Shown here piece after piece: positions 1-7,442 of a DNA stretch of 11,222 nt (position 1 is its first letter; the number at the start of each line of letters is the position of its first letter). The notes under the pieces were generated by a model. The model saw nothing but the letters and a program-made list of their open reading frames with translations. It was not told the DNA's origin and did not search any database. This DNA is from Desulfobacterales bacterium (GTDB lineage Bacteria; Desulfobacterota; Desulfobacteria; Desulfobacterales; JAFDCJ01), in assembly GCA_029932495.1 (NCBI GenBank), contig JAOZPY010000050.1, positions 1 to 11,222 on the forward strand. The letters are read 5' to 3'. The translations under genes were made by a program, and so were the position numbers.

Positions 1-2
1 TG

Positions 3-962
3 GGCGTCGAGGGTGTCGTGGCCGTGGCCAGCAATATCACCCATAAATTCGGCAAAGCCATGGTGGGATCGCGCAAGCACGGCGAGGCCGGCAACGTGGA
101 CAAACGCCTGGCAGTCTGTGTGCTGGTCACCGCTATTTTAGGAATACAGCTGGCGGTCTGGATCAACAGCTTTCTTTTTAAAGGGGGCGCCGGTCACGGA
201 GCGGCCAAGGGGGCCGGGGCCAACCTGTATATCAGCCTGGTTTTTGTCTGCATCCTTCTGGTCGTGGCCCTGTCCATGTTGCGCGATGTGCTCCGGCCTT
301 CGGGAGAGGGGGAAGAAGGCTCCGGTCCTTCGCGAAAAATCGCCGACTTTCTGGCCCGCTTCAATTTACCGCCCATGATCCACTTTAAAGTCGCCGATAC
401 CAAGGTCAGCGTCTGGATTCTGCTGCCGGTCGGCGTGGCCACCGGGTACCTGGCCGGCACCATCGGGGTGGGCGGCTTTATCGGGGTTCCCTCCATGATC
501 TATGTCTTTGGCGTGCCCACGGCCGTGGCCACCGGTACCGAGCTCTATCTGGCCATGTTCATGGGGGCTTATGGGGCCCTGAGCTATGCTTTTCAGGGCT
601 TTGTGGATATCCGCCTGACCATGCTGCTGTACCTGGGCTCGTTGCTGGGCATCTACCTGGGAGTTTACGGCGTCAAGGTGGTCAACGAAAAGTACATCCG
701 CCTGGTAACCAGCGTGATTATCATACTGTGTGTGCTCAGCCGGGGCATTGCCATTCCCATGTATCTGCGTCAGCTGGGGTACCTGGCCATAGACCCGCAC
801 TGGGACAAGTATTTTAATCTGGTCAGCAAGTTTTTTCTGTTTGCCAGCGGGATCACCGGCACCCTGCTGATCCTATACCATGTAATTCGCGCCTACCGGC
901 AAAGAAGGGGGATTCAGAAAAGTCTGCGGGTGGTCAAGCCGGTGTCCACCCAAACGGCCTGA
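3..962 (+). CDS. TauE/SafE family permease, 5' end cut by window edge
   Basis: This is an integral inner-membrane permease of the TauE/SafE (sulfite exporter, DUF81) family, which moves sulfite, sulfoacetate or related small anions; the substrate here is not known. The frame is open to the left edge, and the first visible residues (GVEGVVAVASNITHKFGKAM) read as the middle of the first permease half. A GTG at position 18 is therefore probably not the real start. Several hydrophobic segments follow. The second half carries the family glycine signature GTIGVGGFIGVPSM and then the VPTAVATGTELY stretch. A charged, glycine-rich loop (GEGEEGSGPSR) separates the halves, and the C-terminus is basic and cytoplasmic in character. 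The stop at 960-962 lies 30 bases before the preferred start of the receiver gene, so the two are probably co-transcribed. The family assignment is firm; the role is inferred. Confidence 0.88.
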   Translation, partial: GVEGVVAVASNITHKFGKAMVGSRKHGEAGNVDKRLAVCVLVTAILGIQLAVWINSFLFKGGAGHGAAKGAGANLYISLVFVCILLVVALSMLRDVLRPSGEGEEGSGPSRKIADFLARFNLPPMIHFKVADTKVSVWILLPVGVATGYLAGTIGVGGFIGVPSMIYVFGVPTAVATGTELYLAMFMGAYGALSYAFQGFVDIRLTMLLYLGSLLGIYLGVYGVKVVNEKYIRLVTSVIIILCVLSRGIAIPMYLRQLGYLAIDPHWDKYFNLVSKFFLFASGITGTLLILYHVIRAYRQRRGIQKSLRVVKPVSTQTA

Positions 963-980
963 TGTCTGACACCTGCAATT

Positions 981-986
981 AAGGAG
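981..986 (+). promoter_or_regulatory. Shine-Dalgarno AAGGAG deciding among three tandem ATGs
   Basis: AAGGAG is followed directly by three in-frame ATG codons at 987, 990 and 993. It touches the first ATG, which is too close for normal initiation. The third ATG, at 993, has a 6-base spacer and is the favoured start of the receiver gene. Confidence 0.75.
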
Positions 987-992
987 ATGATG

Positions 993-1391
993 ATGCCACT
1001 GAAAATATTAATCCTGGACGACGAGCCCATCGTGGGCCAGCGGCTCAAGGCCACGCTGGAAAAAGAGGGGCACAATGTCGAGACCTTTGTCAATCCGCTT
1101 GAGGCCGTCTCGCGGCTCGAAGGAAAAACTTTTGATATCGTGGTTACCGATATTCGCATGGACGACATGGACGGGATTGAAATCCTGGAACTGGTCCTGC
1201 AAAAAAGCGCCCGCACCAAGGTCATCATGATTACCGGTTACGCCACCCTGGAGGTGGCCCGGGAATCACTGGCCAAGGGTGCCTTTGATTTTATTGCCAA
1301 GCCCTTCAAGCTCAAAGAAATGCGACAGGCTATTGAAAAGGCCGTGGACGCGTTGCAACAGGAAAACCCCGGCAATCCAGCCGGCAATTGA
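993..1391 (+). CDS. Receiver-only response regulator (first of three)
   Basis: This is a stand-alone CheY-like receiver domain of about 132 residues with no output domain. Numbered from the ATG at 993, the acidic pocket is D9-D10 (LDDEP), the phospho-acceptor is D53 (VVTDIRMD), the conserved threonine is T81 (MITGY) and the conserved lysine is K103 (AKPF). The domain fills the whole protein and leaves only a short tail, so it has no DNA-binding, enzymatic or dimerisation module. The regulator must act by protein contact or as a phosphorelay intermediate. It lies between a TauE/SafE permease and a sensor kinase, its likely phosphodonor. It shares long identical stretches (FDIVVTDIRMD, RTKVIMITGYA, KGAFDFIAKPFK) with the regulator at 7889-8308. 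Starts at 987 or 990 are possible but badly spaced from the ribosome binding site. Confidence 0.93.
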   Translation: MPLKILILDDEPIVGQRLKATLEKEGHNVETFVNPLEAVSRLEGKTFDIVVTDIRMDDMDGIEILELVLQKSARTKVIMITGYATLEVARESLAKGAFDFIAKPFKLKEMRQAIEKAVDALQQENPGNPAGN

Positions 1392-1425
1392 CCGCCGGGG
1401 AAAACCGTTTAACCGGCCCCGGCGG
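1392..1425 (+). other. Intercistronic GC-rich hairpin between regulator and kinase
   Basis: Starting on the base after the regulator's TGA, CCGCCGGGG (1392-1400) is a perfect inverted match to CCCCGGCGG (1417-1425). Inside, CCG (1405-1407) can pair with CGG (1414-1416), giving an extended stem with an AAAA bulge and a six-base loop. No run of T follows, so it is not a classical intrinsic terminator. The position suggests an RNA processing, stability or attenuation element that sets the regulator-to-kinase ratio. If translation of the kinase began at the TTG at 1388, the hairpin would instead lie inside coding sequence. Confidence 0.6.
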
Positions 1426-1483
1426 AAAACAATGGCTGCCTTCCGCCGGGACCCGGCGTTATATAGCCCAGCGCAAGCCATTT

Positions 1484-2947
1484 ATGAGTCGATTTATGTC
1501 AACGATCACCTTGCAGTTAAAACTCAGGCTCTTCATCTATCTTGGCATTGCCATCTTCCTGCTGAACATCCCTGTTATCTACTTTGAAATCACCAAACTC
1601 AATCAGCGCTTGGTGAATCTCGAACTCGCAGAAGATTTGTACAATACGATTCTTGAAGTCCGCCGCTACGAAAAAAATTTCCTGCTCTACCATGATCGGG
1701 AAAGCCTCCTGTCCAACCGTTTTTATTTTCAGCAGGCAAGTGAGCTTTTTTCAAAAGCTTCGATGCAATTCCAAAAATCATTTCTGGGATCCGATATTGC
1801 CCAGTTGGGAAAAGCGCTGCAAGAATACGAAAAATTTGAAAAATTATACAGCAATCCTTCCGCCCTGACCACAAATGAACGTATCGAAACAAAACTGCGA
1901 AACGCGGGCAAAGATGTGGTCGCTGCGGCAGACACCCTTCTGAAAATGCAACGACGGCGGGTTTCCCGGGCCGCCGGAAATGCACTCAAATGGCCACTGA
2001 TTTTTATGGGTGCCATGCTGGTGCTGTTTCTAATTGGCGCTAAAATCATCATTGCCGACGTCGTGCGGCCATTCGGGTTGATAGAGAAAGCCATGCAAAA
2101 AGTCGCCCACGGCGATTTCAGCCCGATTCCCTATGGAAACAAAAATGAACGGCGGGCCGGCCATATGGTGGCTGCCTTTAACCGCATGGTACAGGAGTTG
2201 GAATCCCGGGAAGAGCAGGTGATTCATTCGCGTAAAATCGCATCCCTGGGCACCCTGGTTTCCGGCTGCGCCCATGAATTGAATAACCCGATCAACAACA
2301 TTGTGCTGACCGCCGATGTCCTCAACAGTAAACGCGAAATGACCACCGAAAGGCAGGAGCAGTTGATGGGGGACATTCTCAACCAGGCCCTGCGGGCCAG
2401 TGAAATTGTCAAAAATCTGCTTGAGTTTTCCCGGGCGGAGACTTCCGTTCACAAAGAGTTCGACCTGGCGGCCCTGTTGCGCGAAACGATGCGCATCGCC
2501 GAAAATCATATCAAGTTGTCCCATGTGACCGTGCATGACAAAATCGATGATAACCTGCCCCGCATAAGCGGCAACCACCAGGGGCTGCAGCAGGTTTTTT
2601 TAAACCTGATCACCAATGCCGTGCATGCCATGGAAGGCGGCGGGAATCTGACCATTCGGGCCCAACGCGAAAATGGCAACAAGGTCAAAGTGCAGGTTGA
2701 AGATACGGGGACAGGAATTGATGAAAGCATTTTGCCCCATATTTTTGACCCGTTTTTTACCACCAAGGACGTCGGCAAGGGCACCGGCCTGGGTCTGTCG
2801 GTCAGCTACGGTATTATTAAAAAACACGGCGGACAGATCCAGGTGCAAAGTAAGCCGGGGCGGGGGACGATTTTTACCGTGACGCTACCAGTCCATACAA
2901 AGATCGATCAGGATCTCACGCCCCCCTGCGGAGAACGGATGGCATGA
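1484..2947 (+). CDS. Two-TM sensor histidine kinase (HAMP-HisKA-HATPase_c)
   Basis: This is a membrane-bound sensor kinase. Numbered from the ATG at 1484, TM1 is about residues 15-34 and an extracytoplasmic helical sensor of about 133 residues follows. The sensor includes the motif RRYEKNFLLY soon after TM1. TM2 is about 168-190 and is followed by a HAMP linker. HisKA has its phospho-acceptor H264 in GCAHELNNP. HATPase_c has the N box (NLITNAVHAM), G1 (EDTGTGI), F box (FDPFFTTK) and G2 (GKGTGLGLSVSYG). The frame is open back to a TTG at 1388 that overlaps the regulator stop, but that extension lacks a ribosome binding site and contains a strong hairpin, so ATG 1484 or 1496 is preferred; neither has a strong Shine-Dalgarno sequence. 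A cysteine precedes AH, where the paralog at 8292-9935 has valine. It probably phosphorylates the upstream receiver. Confidence 0.9.
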   Translation: MSRFMSTITLQLKLRLFIYLGIAIFLLNIPVIYFEITKLNQRLVNLELAEDLYNTILEVRRYEKNFLLYHDRESLLSNRFYFQQASELFSKASMQFQKSFLGSDIAQLGKALQEYEKFEKLYSNPSALTTNERIETKLRNAGKDVVAAADTLLKMQRRRVSRAAGNALKWPLIFMGAMLVLFLIGAKIIIADVVRPFGLIEKAMQKVAHGDFSPIPYGNKNERRAGHMVAAFNRMVQELESREEQVIHSRKIASLGTLVSGCAHELNNPINNIVLTADVLNSKREMTTERQEQLMGDILNQALRASEIVKNLLEFSRAETSVHKEFDLAALLRETMRIAENHIKLSHVTVHDKIDDNLPRISGNHQGLQQVFLNLITNAVHAMEGGGNLTIRAQRENGNKVKVQVEDTGTGIDESILPHIFDPFFTTKDVGKGTGLGLSVSYGIIKKHGGQIQVQSKPGRGTIFTVTLPVHTKIDQDLTPPCGERMA

Positions 2948-2995
2948 ATCTTTCTGCTCCCATACGGCTTTTGTTCCCTCCCTGAGGTTATATGC

Positions 2996-3098
2996 TCCCC
3001 GGCGGGGAAGGACAAACCCCGACAGGCCGACAAGTGCATCTTGCACGTTTAATGCGGCTGTTGCAATCGGGCAGTCAAAACAGCCTTGCCGGGGTTTG
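2996..3098 (+). other. Structured intergenic region, possible RNA leader or palindromic repeat
   Basis: The gap at 2948-3148 has no convincing gene but is rich in inverted repeats. TCCCC (2996-3000) pairs with GGGGA (3004-3008) across a 3-base loop. CAAACCCCG (3013-3021) is a perfect inverted match to CGGGGTTTG (3090-3098). Inside that pair, GTGCA (3034-3038) pairs with TGCAC (3042-3046), and GGCTGTT (3056-3062) pairs with AACAGCC (3079-3085). The last three helices are nested and compatible, forming a three-way junction about 50 bases before the start of the second permease gene. No T run follows the outer stem. I recognise no known riboswitch class. It could be a cis-regulatory leader, a processed 3' end of the kinase mRNA, or a dispersed palindromic element. 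Confidence 0.45.
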
Positions 3099-3137
3099 GG
3101 TGGCAAAAGCAAATTCGGCTTTGAGTGTTAGAAAAAA

Positions 3138-3143
3138 AAGGAG
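3138..3143 (+). promoter_or_regulatory. Shine-Dalgarno AAGGAG for second TauE/SafE gene
   Basis: AAGGAG lies 5 bases before the ATG at 3149. It makes that ATG the start, rather than the in-frame GTG at 3125, which would place this site inside coding sequence. Confidence 0.8.
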
Positions 3144-3148
3144 TGGAT

Positions 3149-4075
3149 ATGTTGCACATCTATTTGCCGATCGCTCAACACAGCGTCCTGTTGCCGGTAA
3201 TCATCGGCCTGGGGTTTCTTGTCGGATTGCTGTCCGGCCTTTTTGGGGTCGGCGGCGGATTTCTCATGACCCCTTTGCTGATTATGATTGGAATTCCGCC
3301 CACGGTGGCGGCTGCCTCTGATTCCAACCAGATCGTGGCAGCTTCCGCATCAGGCACCTACGCCCATTACCGGCTGGGAAATGTAGATTTTAAAATGGGC
3401 ATCTACCTGCTCATCGGTGGTGTCATCGGAGGCACCGGCGGGGTACAAATCATCAAAATTTTGCGCCAGCTGGGCAATGCCGACTTTCTGATCCAAATCA
3501 CTTACGTGGTGATGCTCGGGGTGGTGGGCAGTTACATGTTTATCGAAAGCCTGCAAAGCCTGCGCACGGCAAAACAAAGGGAGACCGGCCCCACGGCACA
3601 GAAACAATCCGCTTATGCCCGGCTGATCTCCATGCTGCCTTTGCAGACGCGTTTTGAGCGCTCCGGCATTGTCCTGTCGCCCATCGTCCCGCTGGTGCTG
3701 GGAGGATTTGTTGGCGTCCTGGCGGCCATCATGGGTGTTGGCGGCGGCTTTATCATGGTGCCCATCATGGTATATCTGCTTCGAATGCCCATGCACGTTG
3801 TGGTGGGAACCAGCTTGTTTCAAATTCTTTTCACCTGCATGAATGTAACGGTCATGCAAGCTTATTCCAACCGCACCGTTGATTTTGTTCTGGCGCTTCT
3901 TCTGCTGGTGGGTTCGACCATCGGCGCCCAGGTCGGAGCCAAATTAAGCAGGCGGCTGAAAGGCGATCAACTGAAAATTTTTCTGGCGACCATCGTTCTC
4001 ATTGTTATGGTAAAAATGCTGGTGGGTCTTTTGCTGCATCCCCACTTTCTGCTGTCTTACTACGGAGGTGATTAA
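3149..4075 (+). CDS. TauE/SafE family permease (complete)
   Basis: This is a complete TauE/SafE (DUF81) permease of about 308 residues in the inner membrane, likely a sulfite or other small-anion transporter. It shows the internal duplication of the family. The first half carries GLFGVGGGFLMTPLL followed by IGIPPTVAAASDSNQIVA and GNVDFKMG. The second carries IMGVGGGFIMVPIM followed by MPMHVVVGTSLFQILF and NRTVDFVLALLL. A hydrophilic loop rich in K, R, Q and T (around LRTAKQRETGPTAQKQ) joins the halves. It differs in length and motif detail from the partial permease at the left edge, so the two are not a simple recent duplicate. Only 3 bases separate its stop from the next start, and that gene's ribosome binding site (GGAGG, 4064-4068) lies inside the end of this one. 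That arrangement points to translational coupling with the TIGR02186-type protein. Confidence 0.92.
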   Translation: MLHIYLPIAQHSVLLPVIIGLGFLVGLLSGLFGVGGGFLMTPLLIMIGIPPTVAAASDSNQIVAASASGTYAHYRLGNVDFKMGIYLLIGGVIGGTGGVQIIKILRQLGNADFLIQITYVVMLGVVGSYMFIESLQSLRTAKQRETGPTAQKQSAYARLISMLPLQTRFERSGIVLSPIVPLVLGGFVGVLAAIMGVGGGFIMVPIMVYLLRMPMHVVVGTSLFQILFTCMNVTVMQAYSNRTVDFVLALLLLVGSTIGAQVGAKLSRRLKGDQLKIFLATIVLIVMVKMLVGLLLHPHFLLSYYGGD

Positions 4076-4078
4076 TCC

Positions 4079-4843
4079 ATGCTGAATCAGAAAATAAAAA
4101 CCACGGGCTGGTTTTTGATTCTGCTTATTTTGACTGCTTCTGCAGCCCATGCGGCACAGAACAGCGAATTTAAAATCAAGCCGAACCAGCTGGGAATCGG
4201 AACTTTTTTTGCCGGCCAGGACATAACGCTTTGCGGAACGCTGCCGACCGGTGGAGAAATTATGATTGAAGTCATTGGCCCGCCAAAAGATGCCAAATTC
4301 AATATCAAGGGCCGGGTTGGACCGTTTTGGATGAACCGCGGTAAAGTGGAGCTGGAAAAAGCGCCGTTTCTCTATGTTCTGCTTTTACCCGGCACGCAAA
4401 AATGGGGGGCCCAATTGCCGTCGCTGGGAGTCGGCGTTGAGCACCTGGAGCAGATCATCACCATCCGGCCTGAAAATCTCGACCACAAAATGATCTTTGA
4501 GCAATTTATTAAACTGAAGCGCTCCGAACACCTGTATGGCCAAAAAGAAGCGGCGATCCATTACGTAACGGAAAATCAGAAGACAAAAAAGTTTGAGGCT
4601 ACTTTTCATTTTCCTTCCTCCACGATTCCCGGTGAGTACCGAATTGCGACGACGGTCCTGCAGGACAACCGGATAATGAACCGCGCGGTTCATCATTTTC
4701 AGGTGGAGGAGGTCGGCGTCATCAAAAGCATTCACGAGTTGGCATACAATAAAGAACTCATCTATGGTATACTGTGCGTTGTCATCGCGCTTTTCGTGGG
4801 ATCCGTCATGGGGCTGTTTTTCGGGCGCTCAGAAGCCCATTGA
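4079..4843 (+). CDS. TIGR02186-type (Alph_Pro_TM) membrane-anchored protein
   Basis: This 254-residue exported protein resembles the TIGR02186 / PF09608 (Alph_Pro_TM) family, whose members are often encoded beside TauE/SafE permeases; their biochemical role is unknown. A signal peptide is evident: a basic start, a hydrophobic core (WFLILLILTASA), and a likely cleavage at AHA-A near residue 25. The mature part is a beta-rich periplasmic domain with family-like stretches: F-F-A-G-Q-D-I-T-L-C-G near the start, then VIGPPKDAKFNIKGRVGPFWMN, of which the GPP and W-M-N positions are typical. A single TM helix (about residues 224-246, ILCVVIALFVGSVMGLFFG) anchors it, leaving a short cytoplasmic tail. 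A second cysteine lies in that TM. Tight coupling to the permease suggests an accessory subunit or sensor of the transported anion (inference). Confidence 0.82.
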   Translation: MLNQKIKTTGWFLILLILTASAAHAAQNSEFKIKPNQLGIGTFFAGQDITLCGTLPTGGEIMIEVIGPPKDAKFNIKGRVGPFWMNRGKVELEKAPFLYVLLLPGTQKWGAQLPSLGVGVEHLEQIITIRPENLDHKMIFEQFIKLKRSEHLYGQKEAAIHYVTENQKTKKFEATFHFPSSTIPGEYRIATTVLQDNRIMNRAVHHFQVEEVGVIKSIHELAYNKELIYGILCVVIALFVGSVMGLFFGRSEAH

Positions 4844-4860
4844 TTTGAGCATTAGACAAT

Positions 4861-7422
4861 ATGCAACCAGTCCACCTCTTAAAAAAATTTTTAGGCCACC
4901 GGGGCCGGGAGCAGATCCCCTTTGCCGAGCTGTTTAAACGCTTCCAGGACATCCTCGATAAAAATAATGCCGCCATGGAACTGATTGCAGACATGGACGG
5001 CAAGATGGGCGGCGACTTTGTTTTTGACCGCAAATACCTGACCGACAGTGTCCATAAACTCAAGCAATTGGTGCTGGCCAATGCCTATGATTTGAATTTT
5101 ATAACCAACAACCAGTTTCTGGCAATCTACGACACTATTGAAAAACTGGCCAAGGAACTGGAAATTGAGCTTTCGGGCCAGATGGTTATCCGCGAGACCC
5201 GTCGAATCTATCATCTGAACGAAATCGATGAGGGTATGGAGGACACCGTCGGTTACAAAGCCTATAACCTGTCCAGAATGGTCAGCCTGCCGAAAATTGA
5301 TTTTCCAGAGGGTTTCGTGGCAGCCATTGGCTGCTTTCGGGATTATCTGGCCTATAACAATCTTTTCGAGAAAATCGCTTCTTTAATCGAAACATTTAAA
5401 AAGGAAGAAAAATCCGTTGAATCAGTATCCACTGCCATCGGGCTTATGATCCTTGGCGGGGACATCCCCCCTAACGTTCGGCGTGAAATCCTGAATGCAG
5501 CCAATAAAATCTGTAAAGGAAAAGTCGAGGGGTGCTACTTCTCTGTTCGCAGCAGCGGTGTGGGTGAAGACGGGGAGCTGAGTTTTGCCGGACTGCATGA
5601 TTCTTTTTTAAATGTGCGCTTTGGTGAATTGCTGTCGGCATTCAAGAAGGTGCTGGCAAGTCTTTACAATCCGGCCAGCCTGTCCTACCGTCTGAAAATG
5701 AATCTCTTCCAGATGGAGATGGCCATGCCGGTCTTGTACCAGGCCATGGTGCCCAGCCGAACAGCGGGGGTTCTGTATACCCTGGATCCTAACAACCCGG
5801 ATCGGCCGGAATGTATTCTGAGCGGCAACTGGGGATTGGGACGGGTCGTTGTGGAGGGGCAGGCGGCCGTGGACACTTTTTATGTTTCACGCAACACCCC
5901 CCATGCGATCACACAGCAGAAAATCGGATCAAAAAAATGGATGCTGGCCCCGCTCAAAACAGGTCAGGCACGCAAGGTGCCCGGGAAGCTCCGTGACAAG
6001 CCATGCCTGTCACCACTCGAAGCGAGAACCATCGTGGAAGCGGGATTGATCCTGGAAAGATTTTTTAAAAAACCGCTGGATGTGGAATGGAGCCTCGATG
6101 AGGGGGGACGCCTGTGGATATTGCAGGCCAGACCGCTTAAAATACAGCCAGCCAAGCGAGTGCAGCGCCCCGAGCTCAGTGAAGTTTTAAAACGACACCG
6201 GGTGCTGTTAGAGGAAAGAGGAATGATCGCCTACCGGGGCATCGGCGCCGGCCCGGCCCGGCTTGTCACCGAAAACGATGACCTGTCGCAATTTCCCGCT
6301 GGATCCGTTCTGGTTTCGCGCTACGCACCGCCGCGGCTGGCGGAGATTATCCCCCGGGCCAGCGCCATTATCACCGATATCGGCACCACCACCGGCCATA
6401 TGGCCACCGTCGCCCGTGAATTCAGGGTCCCAACGATTGTAGGAACGGAAATCGCCACCCAGGTGCTTGAGCCTGATCAACTGGTAACCGTGGACGCGGA
6501 GCGTAACATCATTTATGAAGGCCGTATCGAAGAATTGCTGCACCACCAACTGTTGGAGGAATCCGCTTTTGAAGTCACCCGTGAATTTCAGGTGCTGCGC
6601 AGAATTCTGAAAAAAATCGCCCCCCTTTACCTGACGGACCCCAATGCGCCCAACTTTACTCCCAGGGGGTGCCGAACGTTTCACGATATTATGCGTTTTA
6701 TACATGAAAAAGCGTTTCAAGCATTGCTGCAGACCGGATCCAACCCGCGGGCCTTTCTCAAACGCGGCGGCAAGCGCCTGAAATCGCAGATTCCCATAGA
6801 TCTCATCCTGATTGATCTCGGGGGAGGAATTTCACAGAAAGCCGCCCAGCAAACCCATGTCAGCCCTGATCAGATCACGTCCGTGCCCATGCAGGAGATC
6901 TGGGCCGGTTTGAGCTCCCCCGGCACCTGGAATATGGACCCCATACCGGTTGATTTTAAAGGCATGATGTCCAGTGTGACCCGGACCCGGAGCTCTGAAG
7001 TGATGGGCAATAGTCTGCCAGGGGTTAACCTCGGCGTGCTCGGTGCCGATTATGTCAACTTAAGCCTGCCGCTGGGCTATCATTTTACGGTGGTAGAGGC
7101 CGCAGTGGGGCCCAAGCCGGAAAACAATTATATTTCTTTTCGCTTTGCCGGTGGAGTGACCGATATCACCCGGCGTTCCCGAAGAGCGTCATTGTTGAAA
7201 AACATACTTGAAAAGGCCGGCTTTAAAGTCAATGTAAACGGGGATATGGTAAATGCCCGGGCCATTGATTTGACCGACCGGCAGATCCGTCAAAACCTTC
7301 ACCTGATCGGCCGGTTGATCGGTTTTACACGTCAGCTGGATGTGTTGTTAAAAAATGATGCCGATATTGAACGGTATCTTGCAAAATTCATAAACCAGGC
7401 TGTACCGCCTGAAAAGGAGTAA
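4861..7422 (+). CDS. PEP-synthase-like protein: ATP-grasp and phosphohistidine domains, atypical C-terminus
   Basis: This is an 853-residue cytoplasmic protein. Residues 1 to about 105 are a helical region containing ELIADMDGKMGGDFVFD. Residues about 130-430 are a PPDK_N/PEP-synthase ATP-grasp domain: R230 in YFSVRSSG, SFAGLHDSFLNV at 241-252, TAGVLYTLDP at 301-310, GLGRVVVEG, and E409 in DVEW before LQARPL. Residues about 460-545 are the mobile phosphohistidine domain with H513 in TTTGHMATVARE. Residues about 565-853 show none of the PEP/pyruvate TIM-barrel motifs, including the catalytic C-terminal cysteine. They contain CRTFHDIMRFIHE (604-616), IDLILIDLGGG (645-655) and NNYISFRFAGG (755-765). 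The protein can probably form phosphohistidine from ATP, but the acceptor is unclear. It lies 17 bases after the TIGR02186-type gene and 20 before a receiver gene. The start has little Shine-Dalgarno match. Confidence 0.85.
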   Translation: MQPVHLLKKFLGHRGREQIPFAELFKRFQDILDKNNAAMELIADMDGKMGGDFVFDRKYLTDSVHKLKQLVLANAYDLNFITNNQFLAIYDTIEKLAKELEIELSGQMVIRETRRIYHLNEIDEGMEDTVGYKAYNLSRMVSLPKIDFPEGFVAAIGCFRDYLAYNNLFEKIASLIETFKKEEKSVESVSTAIGLMILGGDIPPNVRREILNAANKICKGKVEGCYFSVRSSGVGEDGELSFAGLHDSFLNVRFGELLSAFKKVLASLYNPASLSYRLKMNLFQMEMAMPVLYQAMVPSRTAGVLYTLDPNNPDRPECILSGNWGLGRVVVEGQAAVDTFYVSRNTPHAITQQKIGSKKWMLAPLKTGQARKVPGKLRDKPCLSPLEARTIVEAGLILERFFKKPLDVEWSLDEGGRLWILQARPLKIQPAKRVQRPELSEVLKRHRVLLEERGMIAYRGIGAGPARLVTENDDLSQFPAGSVLVSRYAPPRLAEIIPRASAIITDIGTTTGHMATVAREFRVPTIVGTEIATQVLEPDQLVTVDAERNIIYEGRIEELLHHQLLEESAFEVTREFQVLRRILKKIAPLYLTDPNAPNFTPRGCRTFHDIMRFIHEKAFQALLQTGSNPRAFLKRGGKRLKSQIPIDLILIDLGGGISQKAAQQTHVSPDQITSVPMQEIWAGLSSPGTWNMDPIPVDFKGMMSSVTRTRSSEVMGNSLPGVNLGVLGADYVNLSLPLGYHFTVVEAAVGPKPENNYISFRFAGGVTDITRRSRRASLLKNILEKAGFKVNVNGDMVNARAIDLTDRQIRQNLHLIGRLIGFTRQLDVLLKNDADIERYLAKFINQAVPPEKE

Positions 7423-7442
7423 CCCAGAAATTACAAGGAAGG

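Noticed and set aside
2030..2578. Minus-strand open frame of 182 codons opposite the first kinase
   Set aside because: It is a shadow of a well-supported kinase with intact catalytic motifs; its translation is low-complexity and matches no family I know.
2885..3112. Minus-strand open frame of 75 codons covering the gap before the second permease
   Set aside because: It overlaps the end of the kinase gene, has no recognisable domain or clear ribosome binding site, and is best explained by the inverted repeats in the gap.
2948..3148. Sigma-54 or sigma-70 promoter for the second operon
   Set aside because: TGGCA near 3101 lacks a correctly spaced GC element, and TTATAT at 2988-2993 has no acceptable -35 partner, so I could not support either.
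2948..3148. Known riboswitch class in the leader
   Set aside because: I compared the conserved cores of TPP, cobalamin, glycine, c-di-GMP, fluoride and SAM types from memory and saw no match.
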